This document shows positions 44,703-57,185 of a stretch of 59,359 bases of DNA, piece after piece. The notes under the pieces were generated by a model that did no database searches, was not told where the DNA came from, and was given only the letters and a program-made list of their open reading frames with translations. A program made the translations under genes and the position numbers. This DNA comes from Symsagittifera roscoffensis (Eukaryota > Xenacoelomorpha > Acoela > Convolutidae). The stretch is from contig NW_026971157.1 in assembly GCF_963678635.1 (NCBI RefSeq), forward strand, positions 1 to 59,359, given 5' to 3'. Every line of letters starts with the position of its first letter. The first letter of the stretch is position 1.

Positions 44703-45058
44703 AATGCCAATTGAATGACAATTCAGAACGCATTTGGTCTAATTATAGTAAATTTTACGTACAGAAAACGGGAAAATTAATGAGAAAAATCTTGACAGCA
44801 GCTGAAATAAATGAAACTGCTTTTTTTTGGCATTACACATAATAACATCTTTCATTTTTTAGTGATATCATTTCAATTTTGTAACTTTCTACTAGAAAGG
44901 CTATAACAGCAAAGGCCAGCATTTCCTTAATATACTTAAAACAATCACCCAATTCTTTTGTTTTTTTTTCCTATCTTCCAGATTGGTTGGATGAGTAACA
45001 CTTCTTAAGAACTTATCAAAACCAAAAAAAACCAAGCTAGCAGATGGTGGCGGCTTCT
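44703..45058. other. Region 3' of the protease-mucin gene
   Basis: AT-rich; presumed 3' untranslated region of the minus-strand gene. No AATAAA is seen on the minus strand within it; the first is at about 44,642-44,647, inside the neighbouring TIR element. Confidence 0.4.
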
Positions 45059-48000
45059 CTACCCGGGGGACGTTGTTCCTGAAGATTCGTCGGCAGGCAT
45101 AGTAGGTGACCACTCCGGCACATCTTCAGTCGTATTTGATGTAATCGTGGACAAAACAAACTCGTCTGCCGTCGTTTCCAGTTTTCCTGCGGCGGAGGAA
45201 GTCGACTCTAACTGTGATTTAGTCTCAGTTGAGTTTGTTTTATAATTTGTCATTGCCGCCTTAGTCGTAAACTCGGTAATATTCCCACCAGTTGCTGTCA
45301 ACTCTGTTGTGAATACTTTGTTCGACTCAGTGGTTTGAATATCTGGAAACGATTCTGTCTCATCAGTTTTGCTCACGGTAGAACTAAAATGTTTTGTCGT
45401 AGTTTTCGATAACGTTTCCTTATCACTTTCTGTTGACTTTGAATTATTTACTGCTGATGTCATTATTTCTTTCGCGGTTTCTGTACTTGCCTCCGATAAT
45501 TGAGAAATTGACAATGAACCAATTTCAATCGTTGGATGCATTGAATTTTTTACCTGAGTTGTTGTTTTACCTGAAAAAATTTCATCTGTTGTCGTTCTTA
45601 TTGAGATAAATGTGGAATTGGAATTTAAGTTATCATATTCCGTCACAGAACCACTCTGACTTGTTGTGATATTGAAAGCATTTTCATCCGTTTTTGGACT
45701 TTTTGAAGTATAAGTGACGTTTGAATCTAAGGTGTCATGATCTGTCAAAGTATTAGCTTGACTGTTTGTGTTAGAGGAGACAGTTTCATGAGTTGTTGTT
45801 GCGTTTGGGGTAAAAAAGACATTTGAATCTGAGCTCTCAGTTTCTGACGTTGACCTAGCTTGCCTTGTTGTTGTATTATTTTCAGGAGTTTCTTTCGTTG
45901 TTGTCCTCTTTGACGTATACGTGACAGCTGAATGTGAGCTGTCAAGCTCTGTCGTTAAGATAGACTGACTAGTTATTGTTGTATTTGAAGGAATTTCATT
46001 TGATTTTGTCGTCTCTGACGTATAAGTCCAAACTGAGTTTGAATGATCATTTTCTGTCGTTGAGCTAGCTTGAGTTGTTGTTGTGCTTGAAGCAGTTTCT
46101 TTCGGTTTTGTTGTTTGTGACGTATTTGTGACAACCGAAGCTGAGCTGTCATTTTCTGTCGTTAAGCTAGTCTGACTAGTTGTTGTATTTGAAAGAGTTT
46201 CAATTGATGCTGTCGTCTCTGACGTATACGTCACATTTGAGTTTGAGTTGTCATTTTCTGTCGTTGAGCTAGCTTGACTTCTTGTTGTGTTTGAAGCAGT
46301 TTCTTTTGTTGTCATCATCTCTGAAGTAATCGTGACACCCGAAGCTGAGCTGTCACTTTCTGTCGTCAAGCTAGTTTGACTACTTGATCTATTTAAAGGA
46401 ACTTCATTTGATGTTGACGTCTCTGATGTATACGTCCCATCTGAATTTGAATAGTCATTTTCTGGCGTTGAACTTGTCTGAATTGTCGTCGTAAATGAAG
46501 TATTTTCTTTCGTTGTTGTCGTCTCTGGCGTATTTGTGACTCCCGAGCTGTCATTTTCTGTCGTTAAGCTAGTCTGAATACTTAATGTATTTGAAGAAAT
46601 TTCTGTCGTTTCTGAAGTATTCGCGACATCCGAAGCTGAGCTGTCATTTTCTGTTGTCAAGCTAGTCTGACTAATTGTTGTATTTGAAGGAACTTCAATT
46701 GATATTGTCGTCTCTGAGGTATACGTCACATCGGAATTGGAATAGTCATTTTCTGGCGCTGAGCTTGTCTGACTTGTTGTTGTAAATGAAGTATTTTCTT
46801 TCGTTGTTATCGTCTCTGACGTATTTGTGACTCCTGAGCTGTCATTTTCTGTCGTTGTTAAGCTAGTCTGACTAATTGTTGTATTTGAAGGAAATTCATT
46901 TGATGTTGTCGTCTTTGATGTATACGTCACATCTGAACTTGAATAGTCATTTTCTGGCGTTGAGCTTGTCTGATTTGTCGTTGTAAATGAAACATTTTCT
47001 TTCGTTGTTGTCGTCTCTGATGTCTCTGTTGTTGTCAATGAAGCATTTTCTTTCGTTATTACCGTCTCTGAAGTATTCGCGACATCCGAAAGTGAGCTGT
47101 CATTTTCTGTCGTCAAGCTAGTCTGACTAATTGTTGTATTTGAAGGAAATTCATTTGATGTTGTCGTCTTTGATGTATACGTCTCATCTGAACTTGAATA
47201 GTCATTTTCTGGCGTTGAGCTTGTCTGATTTGTCGTTGTAAATGAAACATTTTCTTTCGTTGTTGTCGTCTCTGATGTCTCTGTTGTTGTCAATGAAGCA
47301 TTTTCTTTCGTTATTAACGTCTCTGAAGTCTTCGCGACATCCGAAGCTGAGCTGTCATTTTCTGTCGTTAAGCTAGTCTGACTGGTTGTTGTATTTGAAG
47401 GAACTTCATTTGATGTTGTCGTCTCTGAAGTATTCGCGACATCCGAAGCTGAGCTGTCATTTTCTGTCGTCAAGCTAGTCTGACTAATTGTTGTATTTGA
47501 AGGAACTTCATTTGATGTTGTCGTCTCTGATGTATACGTCTCATCTGAACTTGAATAGTCATTTTCTGGCGTTGAGCTTGTCTGATTTGTCGTTGTAAAT
47601 GAAACATTTTCTTTCGTTGTTGTCGTCTCTGATGTCTCTGTTGTTGTCAATGAAGCATTTTCTTTCGTTATTACCGTCTCTGAAGTATTCGCGACATCCG
47701 AAAGTGAGCTGTCATTTTCTGTCGTCAAGCTAGTCTGACTAATTGTTGTATTTGAAGGAAATTCATTTGATGTTGTCGTCTTTGATGTATACGTCACATC
47801 TGAATTAGAATAGTCTCTATCTGGCGTTGAGCTTGTCTGATTTGTCGTTGTAAATGAAACATTTTCTTTCGTTGTTGTCGTCTCTGACGTCTCTGTTGTT
47901 GTCAATGAAGCATTTTCTTTCGTTATTAACGTCTCTGAAGTATTCGCGACATCCGAAGCTGAGCTGTCATTTTCTGTCGTTAAGCTAGTCTGACTGGTTG

Positions 48001-51000
48001 TTGTATTTGAAGGAACTTCATTTGATGTTGTCGTCTCTGAAGTATTCGCGACATCCGAAGCTGAGCTGTCATTTTCTGTCGTCAAGCTAGTCTGACTAAT
48101 TGTTGTATTTGAAGGAACTTCATTTGATGTTGTCGTCTCTGATGTATACGTCCCATCTGAACTTGAATAGTCATTTTCTGGCGTTGAGCTTGTCTGATTT
48201 GTCGTTGTAAATGAAACATTTTCTTTCGTTGTTGTCGTCTCTGACGTCTCTGTTGTTGTCAATGAAGCATTTTCTTTCGTTATTACCGTCTCTGAAGTAT
48301 TTGCGACATCCGAAGCTGAGCTGTCATTTTCTGTCGTTAAGCTAGTCTGACTGGTTGTTGTATTTGAAAGAAATTCATTTGGTGTTGCCTTCTCTGTCGT
48401 ATATGTGACATCTGAATCTGAGCTGTCATTTTCTGTCGTTAAGCTAGTCTGACTGGCTGGTGTATTTGTAGAAGTTTCACTTGTTGTCGTTTCTGTTGTA
48501 AATGTGACATCTGAAACAGAGCTGTCTTTTTCTGTGGTTGAGCTAGCCTGATCTTTTGTAGAATCGGAGAAAATGTCATTCATTATTGTCGTTTTTGGCG
48601 TATGCGTGATATGTGAATATGAGCTGTGGTTTGTCTCCAACGAGCTAGCCTGACTCCTTGTGTGATCTGAAATTGTTTCATTTGCAGTCGTTTGCAATGG
48701 CGTCGTTGAAGCAGTAGCAGGGGTTATCAAGCACAAGTCCGTCGAATCATGTGGTACCAGAATTTTATTTTCAACCCATTTTTTGATCTCATACAAACCG
48801 CCGGCGATTTTGTTCTGCCCGCAACCCGATTCGTGTTCCCTATAGACTCCAAAAAGACCATACAGGCACTTCGGTGTTTTCAGGTCCTTGTCGAGAACAT
48901 ACAGAGGCGAACCCAAAATGAGATTTTCAGATCTCTCTTCAAAATCATCTTCAAATTCAAAGCAAATTTGATCATATTTTTTCCCAGCTTTTTCGCTAAT
49001 TGAAAAGTCTTTTATTTGCTTAGATCTGTCGCCAAGCATAGTCCCATAAAGAGCTAAGGGTTCTTTTCCGTAGCTTTTCTTGCTGCAAACTGACAACGCA
49101 ATATCTGGTCCATGCAATGGAAACCGAAACGAAATAAGACGATAAAGGTTCGATTCTCTACAAAATTAAACAATTTATTTTAAAAAGCTTGATTTTTTTT
49201 TGAAAAGATTTGGAAATTAACTTACCTATAGCAAAACAAATTTGCCTCACCAACATAAATTGTCCTTCCTAGATATCGAGCTTCCAAACTTCCTAAAAAA
49301 CAAAGAACATTCGCAAATGTTAGACAGAAAGAAAAAATGAAAAACAAAAAAATATACATAGCCAATAATCGCAAATAAGAGTCGGTGAACGCAAGTAAAT
49401 AAAAAAATACTTTTTGTTTTTTAAAAAAAAACCCAGCTTTTGAATAAAAAAATGACCTTGAAGCTCTTTGAATTTCTAGAAGAATTTATGATTGAAACTT
49501 TGTGATAAAATAAACCCAATTGAGAAAACTGGATCAATAGGTATTTTTTTATTCAACAGGGAAATCTGAAAACTAAGTTCCATTTTCAAAACTAGAAGTC
49601 ATCACCTTCTTTTGGCCTTTACACTTTCGCCCCTCGATGGTGGAATTTCTTTCAACAAAGAAACTGCGCTGAATTTAAAAGGAAATCAAAAATCAAACCG
49701 TGAAAAAGTACAAATGAGCCTGAACAAATTTTCATTTTCATTTGACTTTTCCTGAAAAAAAAATAAAGCATTCGTCGACTCGTCGTTTCTTAAAACTACG
49801 TGCATCGAGTCGTAAATATAGAACCTTTTTAGATAATTTTAAAAATTCAAAAACCAACCGTACTTACTAATCTCCTTGGACCTCTTTAGTTTTATAACAA
49901 GAATAGGAGTGAAAAAATTGAAACTTTCGTTTTTTTTTTTATAGAAAACTTCATCAAAAACAAATTAAAAATATTGAGCCCCAAACTTGTACTATTTAAA
50001 ATTTATCCTATATTGATCAACCGTAACCTATAATTTGGAGCCGATAGCTTTCCAGCAGTAAGGCTGACCTATATGATCATTTTTTTGTGTTTACATAATT
50101 TTTTTCTAAACTTGACTATAAAACTGTTTTTTATTATGTATATAAAGAATTTAAATAAAATTATTTTATTTATAAACTTTATAGATAGCTTATTAAAAGT
50201 ATGGACTAAAATTTGCATTGGAAAATGAGTTTGTATAACATCGAATAAAATTTAGAGAATATAATGCAGTCAACTCTTTTTTTAATGGAAAGCATGCTAA
50301 TTGCAAAAATTTATATATTACTTGACATCATACTATCCTAGCTTTTCCAGTGCACGTCTGTATCATTTTTTGCTCCACTAAAACAAGTATTTAAGCATGA
50401 GGTCTGTTGGAAGTTAAAAAAAACCTGCGCGTATCTGTGTGAAGCCCTGATTGCTCCGATTTCCTTTCAAGATCCATTTAGCAATGTTATTTTTTATTAA
50501 ATTGATGAATCTTTGAAAAAAAGAGAGAAAAAATGGGTAAATTGTTCCAGTAATTTCAACTCAAAAATTTTTGCAGATAGCTAAATTTTTAAAAAACTAA
50601 ATAGCAAGCCTCAATTATACAAGGAACGAATTCCAAGGCGGGTTAAATCTCAATTTACGTGTTAATATCGCAAAAGATATTTAGCGCACTAGTTCCCTCA
50701 TAACTTTACAAACACTCTGCAGAGGTGAAATATTGTTTCAAATTTGAGGTCAAGACTAATACTTTTCGCATGATATCAAATAATTCCGTCGAAAATGGCT
50801 AGTTAAAAATAGAAGTTTGTCTGCAGAACAAATCCACTCCGAGCACATATACTCCGTCTATTCTTCCCCCAAAATAGTCCGAACAACAAAACTTTTTGTA
50901 TAAGGGCATAACCCTGAATATTTTGATAGCCTTTTAAGTCAATGAAAATATTTTTGCTTCAAAAAAATATTTTGTAAAAGACTGAAAAAAATGAAGAAAA

Positions 51001-52887
51001 GAAATTTTTCATTGGCCGTACAATCTCCACCCCTAAGTGATTTTCCACAGGTTACATTCCCCAAGTAGGAAATTAATCTGAAAAGTAATTCAGCATAAAA
51101 TATGCAATTCATAGAAACGCGCCAATAAAATTGTTTTAATTTTCTATTTTTTGAGGGATTGCTTTTGCATACTGTTAATTACCTAAATTAATGTTCTATA
51201 TCAATTTTCTGTAATGAAATGGTTACATTTGATTAGTTCGAGGCTATGCTCAAAGTTAGTTCAGGAAAATTTATTTTTTATTTTCCTAATTTGCTTTTTT
51301 TGGGGGGGGGGGGGGTGATTGTTTTTGATTGTACTGCTGATACACAACGTTAAATGACTCAACTACTTTCTTTTTTATATACCTTCGCAGGCTATGTTAG
51401 GTACAAAATGTAAATTTTTTGTCTGTTGACATGATATTAATTGCAGGTCGCTTTCTTATATCGAATTTGAAATTGTTTCTTTCGCCTCTCATGCTTTAAT
51501 GAGGACAAAATATATTGCGCGTTATATTCAAACGCGGTATGTTCAAATTGTCATAACTTTACAAAAAAATCACAAGTGAAATAATGTTTTATTTTGACTT
51601 CAGGATCTCAAAAACTTTTGCTTAGATAATGTTATAAAATCAGCTCAAAGTAGCAAGTTAAATAATCAGAGAATTTGTCTGACAAAAAATTGCCACACAA
51701 AAACGTTTCGTCACTTCATTCGAAACTTGGAAAAAGAAGAAAAAAAAGAAAGAGACTATTGGGATCAATTGAGCAATCTCCCCCCCGTAATGACCAATTG
51801 AGCTATCTCCCCCCAGCAAAAATGAATAACCTCTTCAAAAAGACGTCAGCAAACGCAAGTAGATGGATGGTGTGTTTATAGCACGCAATCAATTGACCGA
51901 TTGAAGTTTATCTTGAACAAGTATCAAGAAAAACTTTGAAAAAAAATCGAAATTTATGAAAAAAAATTTTTTTTTTTTGCAAAATTTTGTTTAGGCGACC
52001 ATAGCCTCATCGAAGAAAGCGATTTACCAGGGTTGGTGCTCTAGCCTTGTATCTCAATAGCAAAAACGGTTCTCCGCAGCACCTTAATTTTGTACGCAAA
52101 AAACTTTTTGTCATTTTAAGAAAGAAAAAAGTCGCTTTTTATGCCTGTTTTATTGATTCTTTTTTCAATCTAAATGAAACTTTAGAGCTTTTTTTATCGT
52201 AATATTTGGCTTTCCACAGTCGTTGGAAACTATGTTTTATGCTTTCAGGTCATTCAAACTATTTTCAAGTGGTTATAAACATGTCTCAAGTACCTATTGA
52301 GCTTTCTCCCCCCACGCGAGAATGGGGGGATTGCTCAATTGATCCGACTATTGCACTACGTAGCATGAAAAAAGCGTTCAAAAAGCATAGCGAGAAGTAA
52401 TTGTGTAATTCTCATAATTTACTTTTTGAGAAACTAACCCATATTATTTTTATTTCACGCCATTAAAAAGCTGAAAACATGTTTATCTCAGAAAAACCTC
52501 CTATTAACTGCTCGTTCAGACATCTAGCTCTTGATGTTGGTTTTGCTCCCTGATCGGGCTCCTTTTCAACGTGACTATTATTTATGTGTTTTTTTTTTGT
52601 TTCGGATTCATCAAACTTTTCTTACCAACGTGACCTCGAATGCATTCTGCTGCTGTCAAAATCCAAAACTGGTCCACGAATACCCCAGCACATGTCTTAT
52701 TTCTCACACCCACAGAAGAGACTTCAACGTAGAAACTAAATTCCCTTTTTTGGTGATGGTGTCCCCTCGGTGCTATTTCGTCTTGCCCATGATAGTAGTC
52801 ATTACCGCTCGTCTGCTCAAAGTTTCTACAAACTGCTACTTTGGGCATCAGCAAGATAACAAAGACAGAAGCACACCTCAAAATCAT
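45059..52887 (-). CDS. Secreted trypsin-like pseudoprotease with mucin-like tail (3 exons, 1,475 aa predicted)
   Basis: Exon 1 52,887-52,626 (donor GTAAGA), exon 2 49,292-49,226 (acceptor TTTTTTAG, donor GTAAGT), exon 3 49,157-45,059 (acceptor TTTTGTAG, stop TAG). Phases match at both junctions and join one continuous trypsin fold. Residues 1-20 are a hydrophobic signal peptide. A Cys-framed ILTAAEC follows, with Glu where chymotrypsin-fold proteases have catalytic His; the Asp motif GPDIAL is present in exon 3. The GDSGGPL equivalent reads LILGSPL, so the nucleophile Ser is Leu. Two of three catalytic residues are therefore lost: a serine-protease homologue, likely a binding or cofactor protein. 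From about residue 260 to the end it is a Thr/Ser-rich, N-glycosylation-sequon-rich repeat domain like a secreted mucin. No GPI signal or membrane anchor is evident. Exon borders are inferred from sequence only; a further 3' exon cannot be excluded. Confidence 0.8.
45350..48650 (-). repeat. Thr/Ser-rich mucin repeat coding array
   Basis: Repeats of about 34-50 codons share SQTSLTTENDSS, SDVANTSETT and TTKENVSFTTTNQTS. A composite of 255 + 357 bp (612 bp, 204 codons) occurs twice in a row (46,946-47,557 and 47,558-48,169) with very few differences, so it was duplicated recently. The outer repeats (45,600-46,200, 48,400-48,650) are more diverged. All periods are multiples of 3, keeping the frame open. 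Confidence 0.9.
49293..52625 (-). other. Intron 1 of the protease-mucin gene
   Basis: 3.3 kb, AT-rich, between GTAAGA (52,625-52,620) and TTTTTTAG (49,293-49,300). It contains a G-run at about 51,302-51,315 and the MITE at 51,760-52,346. I see no additional exon: exons 1 and 2 join directly within the protease fold. The second intron, 49,158-49,225, is only 68 bp. Confidence 0.7.
51760..52346. mobile_element. MITE with GGATCAATTGAGCAATC inverted ends
   Basis: GGATCAATTGAGCAATC at 51,762-51,778 is followed by a C-run; its exact inverse is at 52,329-52,345, preceded by a G-run. About 590 bp separate the outer ends. A second, variant word (ATTGAGCTATCTCCCCCC near 51,802, ATTGAGCTTTCTCCCCCC near 52,296) lies just inside each end. 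No ORF. It sits in intron 1 of the protease-mucin gene. Confidence 0.65.
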
Positions 52888-55420
52888 GGCGGCGGCAATT
52901 GGTTTTCTGCTTTTTTGTAGAGTTTTTATTTTCCTAATTGAGCAAAAGTAATAGCAATTTCCATGTTACATTACAGGTGAATAAGTCACGCCAAGGTTCA
53001 ATTTAAAACACTAGTTTTGCTCATAAATGAAATAAATCAGTCGAGAGCAATTTGGATCTGTAGCATTTTTCTGGACCTTACGCGATCTTCGCGGCTCAAA
53101 AGCCCCTGTGATGTTGCGAATTATCGGTCGCGCCATCCCCTTTACGCAGCCGTTTTCTGTCCGGCTGAAGTCGCAGAACTTGACCCTGGTCATCATATGA
53201 CAGAATCGAAGTTGAGATGAAGGTGTTGTAAAAAGTTAACACTTTTATACGCAAGACAGTTAATTTTTGAAATTTGTATAGCAATTGCTTAAGCTTTCGA
53301 ATTATCAAAAAATTATCTCCAGTTCAGGCAAAACAGTCCTGATCGCGATCAACTGAACCTTGAACAAGATCAAATAAGTTTTTGAATTTGCAATTACTTT
53401 TGCTCTTCAGTATATAATTTGTATATCTTTTCTTGGAAGTCTTAGTTTTTTTGTTTTTGTTTCAATTTTTGTTTTGTCAGCAAAAAGGTCACTCGTGTCA
53501 GGGTCGACTTCTGCTTTTATTTAAGCCATGGAAGTCAATCACTGTGACTTCAGATATTTTTCCATATTTTATATCGAAAGTAATTTGGTGCACCATTTTT
53601 GTTCGGACCATGAAAATGGGGAGGAACTTTGTATTCGGGTTGTTTTAGTTTTTTTGCTTCTGCTTTTTGTTTTCCACGCAAAATCAGGTAACACAAATAA
53701 TGATCGGACTGGGTTAACGGCATAAAAAAGTTTCCAATTTTTGTGTTGAGAAAAACCGGTTTGAAATTTTCGATTTTTGGTCTACGTTCGAGCTAATAAA
53801 ATGACTGTGTAGGCTTACAATAGCATAATTGAGCGCAACTTAAGCCGTGAAAACTTAGTTTTTTTCAAATAAAGGTAGTTTTTGGAGTTTTTAGCGCAAT
53901 TTTGGTAATCAAAAACTTGAAATCTCAAACTTCTAGTCATTTTTCTTCAAAAAACAGTTTTCAATTGACCTATTTTACTATGACTCTGACATATTCCAAA
54001 GTTCTATTTAAAAAACGACATCAATTTGAAAAAAAACTGTTGTCAAAACATTCTAGGCTCTTTGCACAGAAATCGGCTATTCTTGTTGTATATTTGTAAC
54101 CGAGGTGCTATAGATTTGTGTTCTGATTTTGAAAATAGAACGGGTGCAATTTTGCGACTGAAAATCATCAGTCGAGAATTAATCTGAAATCTAGGGCAAG
54201 TTCTACACAAAACTTTTTCCGATAGATTTGATTGAATTCAAAAGTCATTCAAAACCTGCAAAGTCATTCAAAACCTTTTCCAATAGATTTGAATAAATTC
54301 AACCAGTTTTTTGTTGACATAGGAGAAAACCTGGCTAACATGCAAGATTATCAGAACATTAAATGTTTTAGAGTTGAACAGAACAAAACTTCTATTTTTC
54401 TCTACCCGCATAACATGATGAAATACTGAAAGTTATCGAAACTCTTTAAAACATTTCGTCTAGTGATCATGGTGGATTAAGAAATAAAAAGAAAAAATTA
54501 TCTGCTGAGGTAATTAGCTATCATATAGCTGATTTGTTCAATCATCTGTTACTCTATCAAAACTTTCCAGACATGTATGTTCAAAATAGCTTAAACTCTA
54601 CCTTTTCATAAGAAGGGTTCTTACGAGGACCCATGCAGTCTTAGACCAATTAGTCTGTTTTCACCAAGAAACAAAGTCATCGAAAAAATGATTTCTAATC
54701 GTTTCTTGAGTTTTATAAATAAATATAACATCCTTACAGCAGAACAATTTAGTTTCTGGAAAATTGTTCATGTATCTACGCTATCACTACTGCAAGAAAA
54801 AATATGCGATCATGCAAAGGTTCGAAAAACACAGGAATGCTTGTTTTATAGATTAAAAAATAGAATGGCTTGTTTTATAGATTACCAAAAAAACGTTTTA
54901 AACTATCAATCGCGCTATTCTGATGAAAGGCTAGAAAAATTTGGCTTTTGTGGTATAAGTTACAATCTAATAAAATCATATTTATCTAATCGTTATCAAT
55001 AATTATCTTCAATTGGAAAGATTTCGATTATCCTACAGATAAAATACAGCGTTCCGCGGGGCTATGTACTTGAGCCGCTGCTGTTCCTGCAAATAATAAA
55101 TGACCAATCTAGGAATTGAAAAAACGAAAAAATGTGTTTTTTCGCGGGTGACACAACGCTGTTTTGCACTAATAAAAATTTAAGCGCAGTACACGAGTAC
55201 AAAGAAAAAGTTCAAACTGTAGACCTGTACTGCAAAGCCAATAGAATCAAAATCGAAAACAGTCAGGCAGCTAATTTTGGTCGGAAAAAAATTGCGAAGT
55301 ATCTCTCAGAGGAAAATGAAAAAAGACGGAATTTGCAGGTAATTTCAAATATTTGGGCGTAGTCATAGACAAAAATTTGACTTTTCATCGGCATGTTGAT
55401 ACTAATTGCAGAAAATGAGC
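52888..55420 (+). pseudogene. Decayed LINE reverse transcriptase, copy 1
   Basis: RT landmarks of the jockey/RTE-like type occur in order on the plus strand in shifting frames: LRPISLFSPRNKVIEKMIS (about 54,640-54,705), LTAEQFSF (54,736-54,760), FIDYQKN (near 54,875), IKSYLSNRYQ followed by a stop (54,970-55,002), SVPRGYVLEPLLF (55,048-55,088), and FFAGDTTLF (55,136-55,162), where the catalytic FADD is damaged to FAGD. Further on, KNLTFHRHVDTNCRK (near 55,372) follows as in these families. The first 1.3 kb (52,888-54,230) has no long ORF and would be 5' untranslated region or lost ORF1/endonuclease. Copy 2 from 57,186 is nearly identical. Frameshifts and stops make both non-functional. Confidence 0.75.
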
Positions 55421-55429
55421 TCGTTTTAA

Positions 55430-56955
55430 TGGTTTATTATATCAAGCAAGGAAGATTTTTTCTCGAAAAGTCCTCTTGAGATTTTATATGGTTTATGGTT
55501 TATGCTGAGCCTGTTATTTCGTATGGCTAGCTTATGGCTGTTCATCATTCAACATTAAACCGTTGTGCAAAAAAAATTTGTTGATGCAAAAACATATATT
55601 AAGAACTATATTATCTGAGCGAAAGTTCAAAACCATGATGCCAATTTTTCAACATTACATAACTGAAACCGTCACCGAAATTTTTCTAGAAAAAAACATT
55701 AAGAAACTATTGATCAGTTGCTTGAAAAAATCTCCGCTTAGTTCTCTGAACAAAGAAGAATTTTAACAAAGGAGATGCACATCAGCTTGTGAATCAAAAA
55801 TTTTCAATTTACTAGTAGTAATAACAAATGGGTTGCACAGGTTGGGTCAGCCAGTAGTTAAAAAATTTTACAAGTTTTTATCTTCAAACAAAGTGCTAAC
55901 TGGCCATTTAAAACAATTAAAGACAGGCGAAAATAACAAATACAGGTATAAAATTAAGTATTGTTTCCCGATAGAAAAATCCAATTTACATGAAATCATT
56001 TTCTCATAATTATTAGTATCTTGAGCCTCGTGTTTTTGGTTTTCCAGGGTCTCGCCTTGATGAGCCTCAGGGCTCGGGCGCAATCATTGTGAGTTAAGTT
56101 TTGTTTCACTAAATATTTCAAATTCAAAACGTCAGAAATAGGTCGAAAAAATTTGAAAAAAAGTCAAGCATAGTTAAAACACGGTTAGAGCACAAACAAG
56201 ACAAGTCGAGCAGTCCAAAGCTAGGTCGATAAAAAACTTAGAAGAAAAAAATTTCGGTCACTGCTGAAAAAGGAGCCAAGCAGAGTCGAAATATTGGTCG
56301 CTTACAGTCGAAACTCAGCTCAAGCACAAAATAAACATAGATCGAGAACACTTGAAACCTGAAACACTCAAGAAAAATTCGATAACTATCGAAAATAAAT
56401 TTAAAACCGAAAGTTTCCTCAGAGTTCATTTTAGGAAGACTGTAAAACAGGTGCAATTAGCAATATAGTTCAGTTTATAAGTTTTTTTTTTGAAATGCAG
56501 TTATCCAGACTATCAAATTTTTGATCATTTTGATGAACACCAAGAGAATACTTATACATGGTACCAACGCAAAAATCAATTTTAGTACTTTTTGCGCAAA
56601 AAAAATTTGTTAGATAAAAATATATCAATGGCCTCAGAGTAAAATTAGAAAGTAGCACCAATTGAGTTTCCATGAGAAATCGCGCCATCAAAACACTAAA
56701 TATTCCAATGCTAAAAATAACATATACGTTTTGGAAAACGGTTTTTTTTGTCACATATAAAAATTTCGAGAGTTGGAAAAAACATGAGTATTCTTATCAG
56801 GGCGAAACTGTGAACTTTTTAATAAACTTCCTCATTTTTTTTCTGCTGTGAGCTTAGTCTCACTCACTAAATAAAGTAAACGTGATGTATTTTGTATCTA
56901 GCAAAGTGTCAATAAGTATCTAGCAAAATGTGATGTATATTGTATCTAGCAAAAT
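55430..56955. other. Sequence after LINE copy 1
   Basis: The first about 320 bp (to about 55,760) probably still belong to the LINE 3' end (short decayed frames), but I cannot match motifs with confidence. From 55,770 to 56,955 I see no gene. The TATCTAGCAAAATGTGATGTAT words near 56,895-56,960 are repeated just before the microsatellite. Confidence 0.4.
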
Positions 56956-56961
56956 ATCAAT

Positions 56962-57184
56962 ATTATATTTATTATTATGATGAGTATTATGATTATTTTT
57001 ATGATTATTATGGTTATTATTTTTTATATTATGATTATGATTATGATTATTATGATTATTATTATTATTATTATTATCATGATTATTATGATTATTAATA
57101 TTATGATTATTATTATTATTATGATTATGATTATGATTATTATGATTATTGTTATTATTATGATTATTGTTATGATTATTATTA
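56962..57184. repeat. (ATT/ATG)n trinucleotide microsatellite
   Basis: About 220 bp of ATT and ATG triplets, ending exactly where the second LINE copy begins (ATGGCGGCCGCAATTGG). The stop-free frame across it reads only Ile and Met and is not a gene. Confidence 0.95.
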
Positions 57185-57185
57185 T

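Noticed and set aside
52582-52887. Exon 1 ORF as an independent 101-residue protein
   Set aside because: The last 14 codons follow a strong GTAAGA donor, and the upstream part joins in phase with exons 2 and 3 to complete a trypsin fold.
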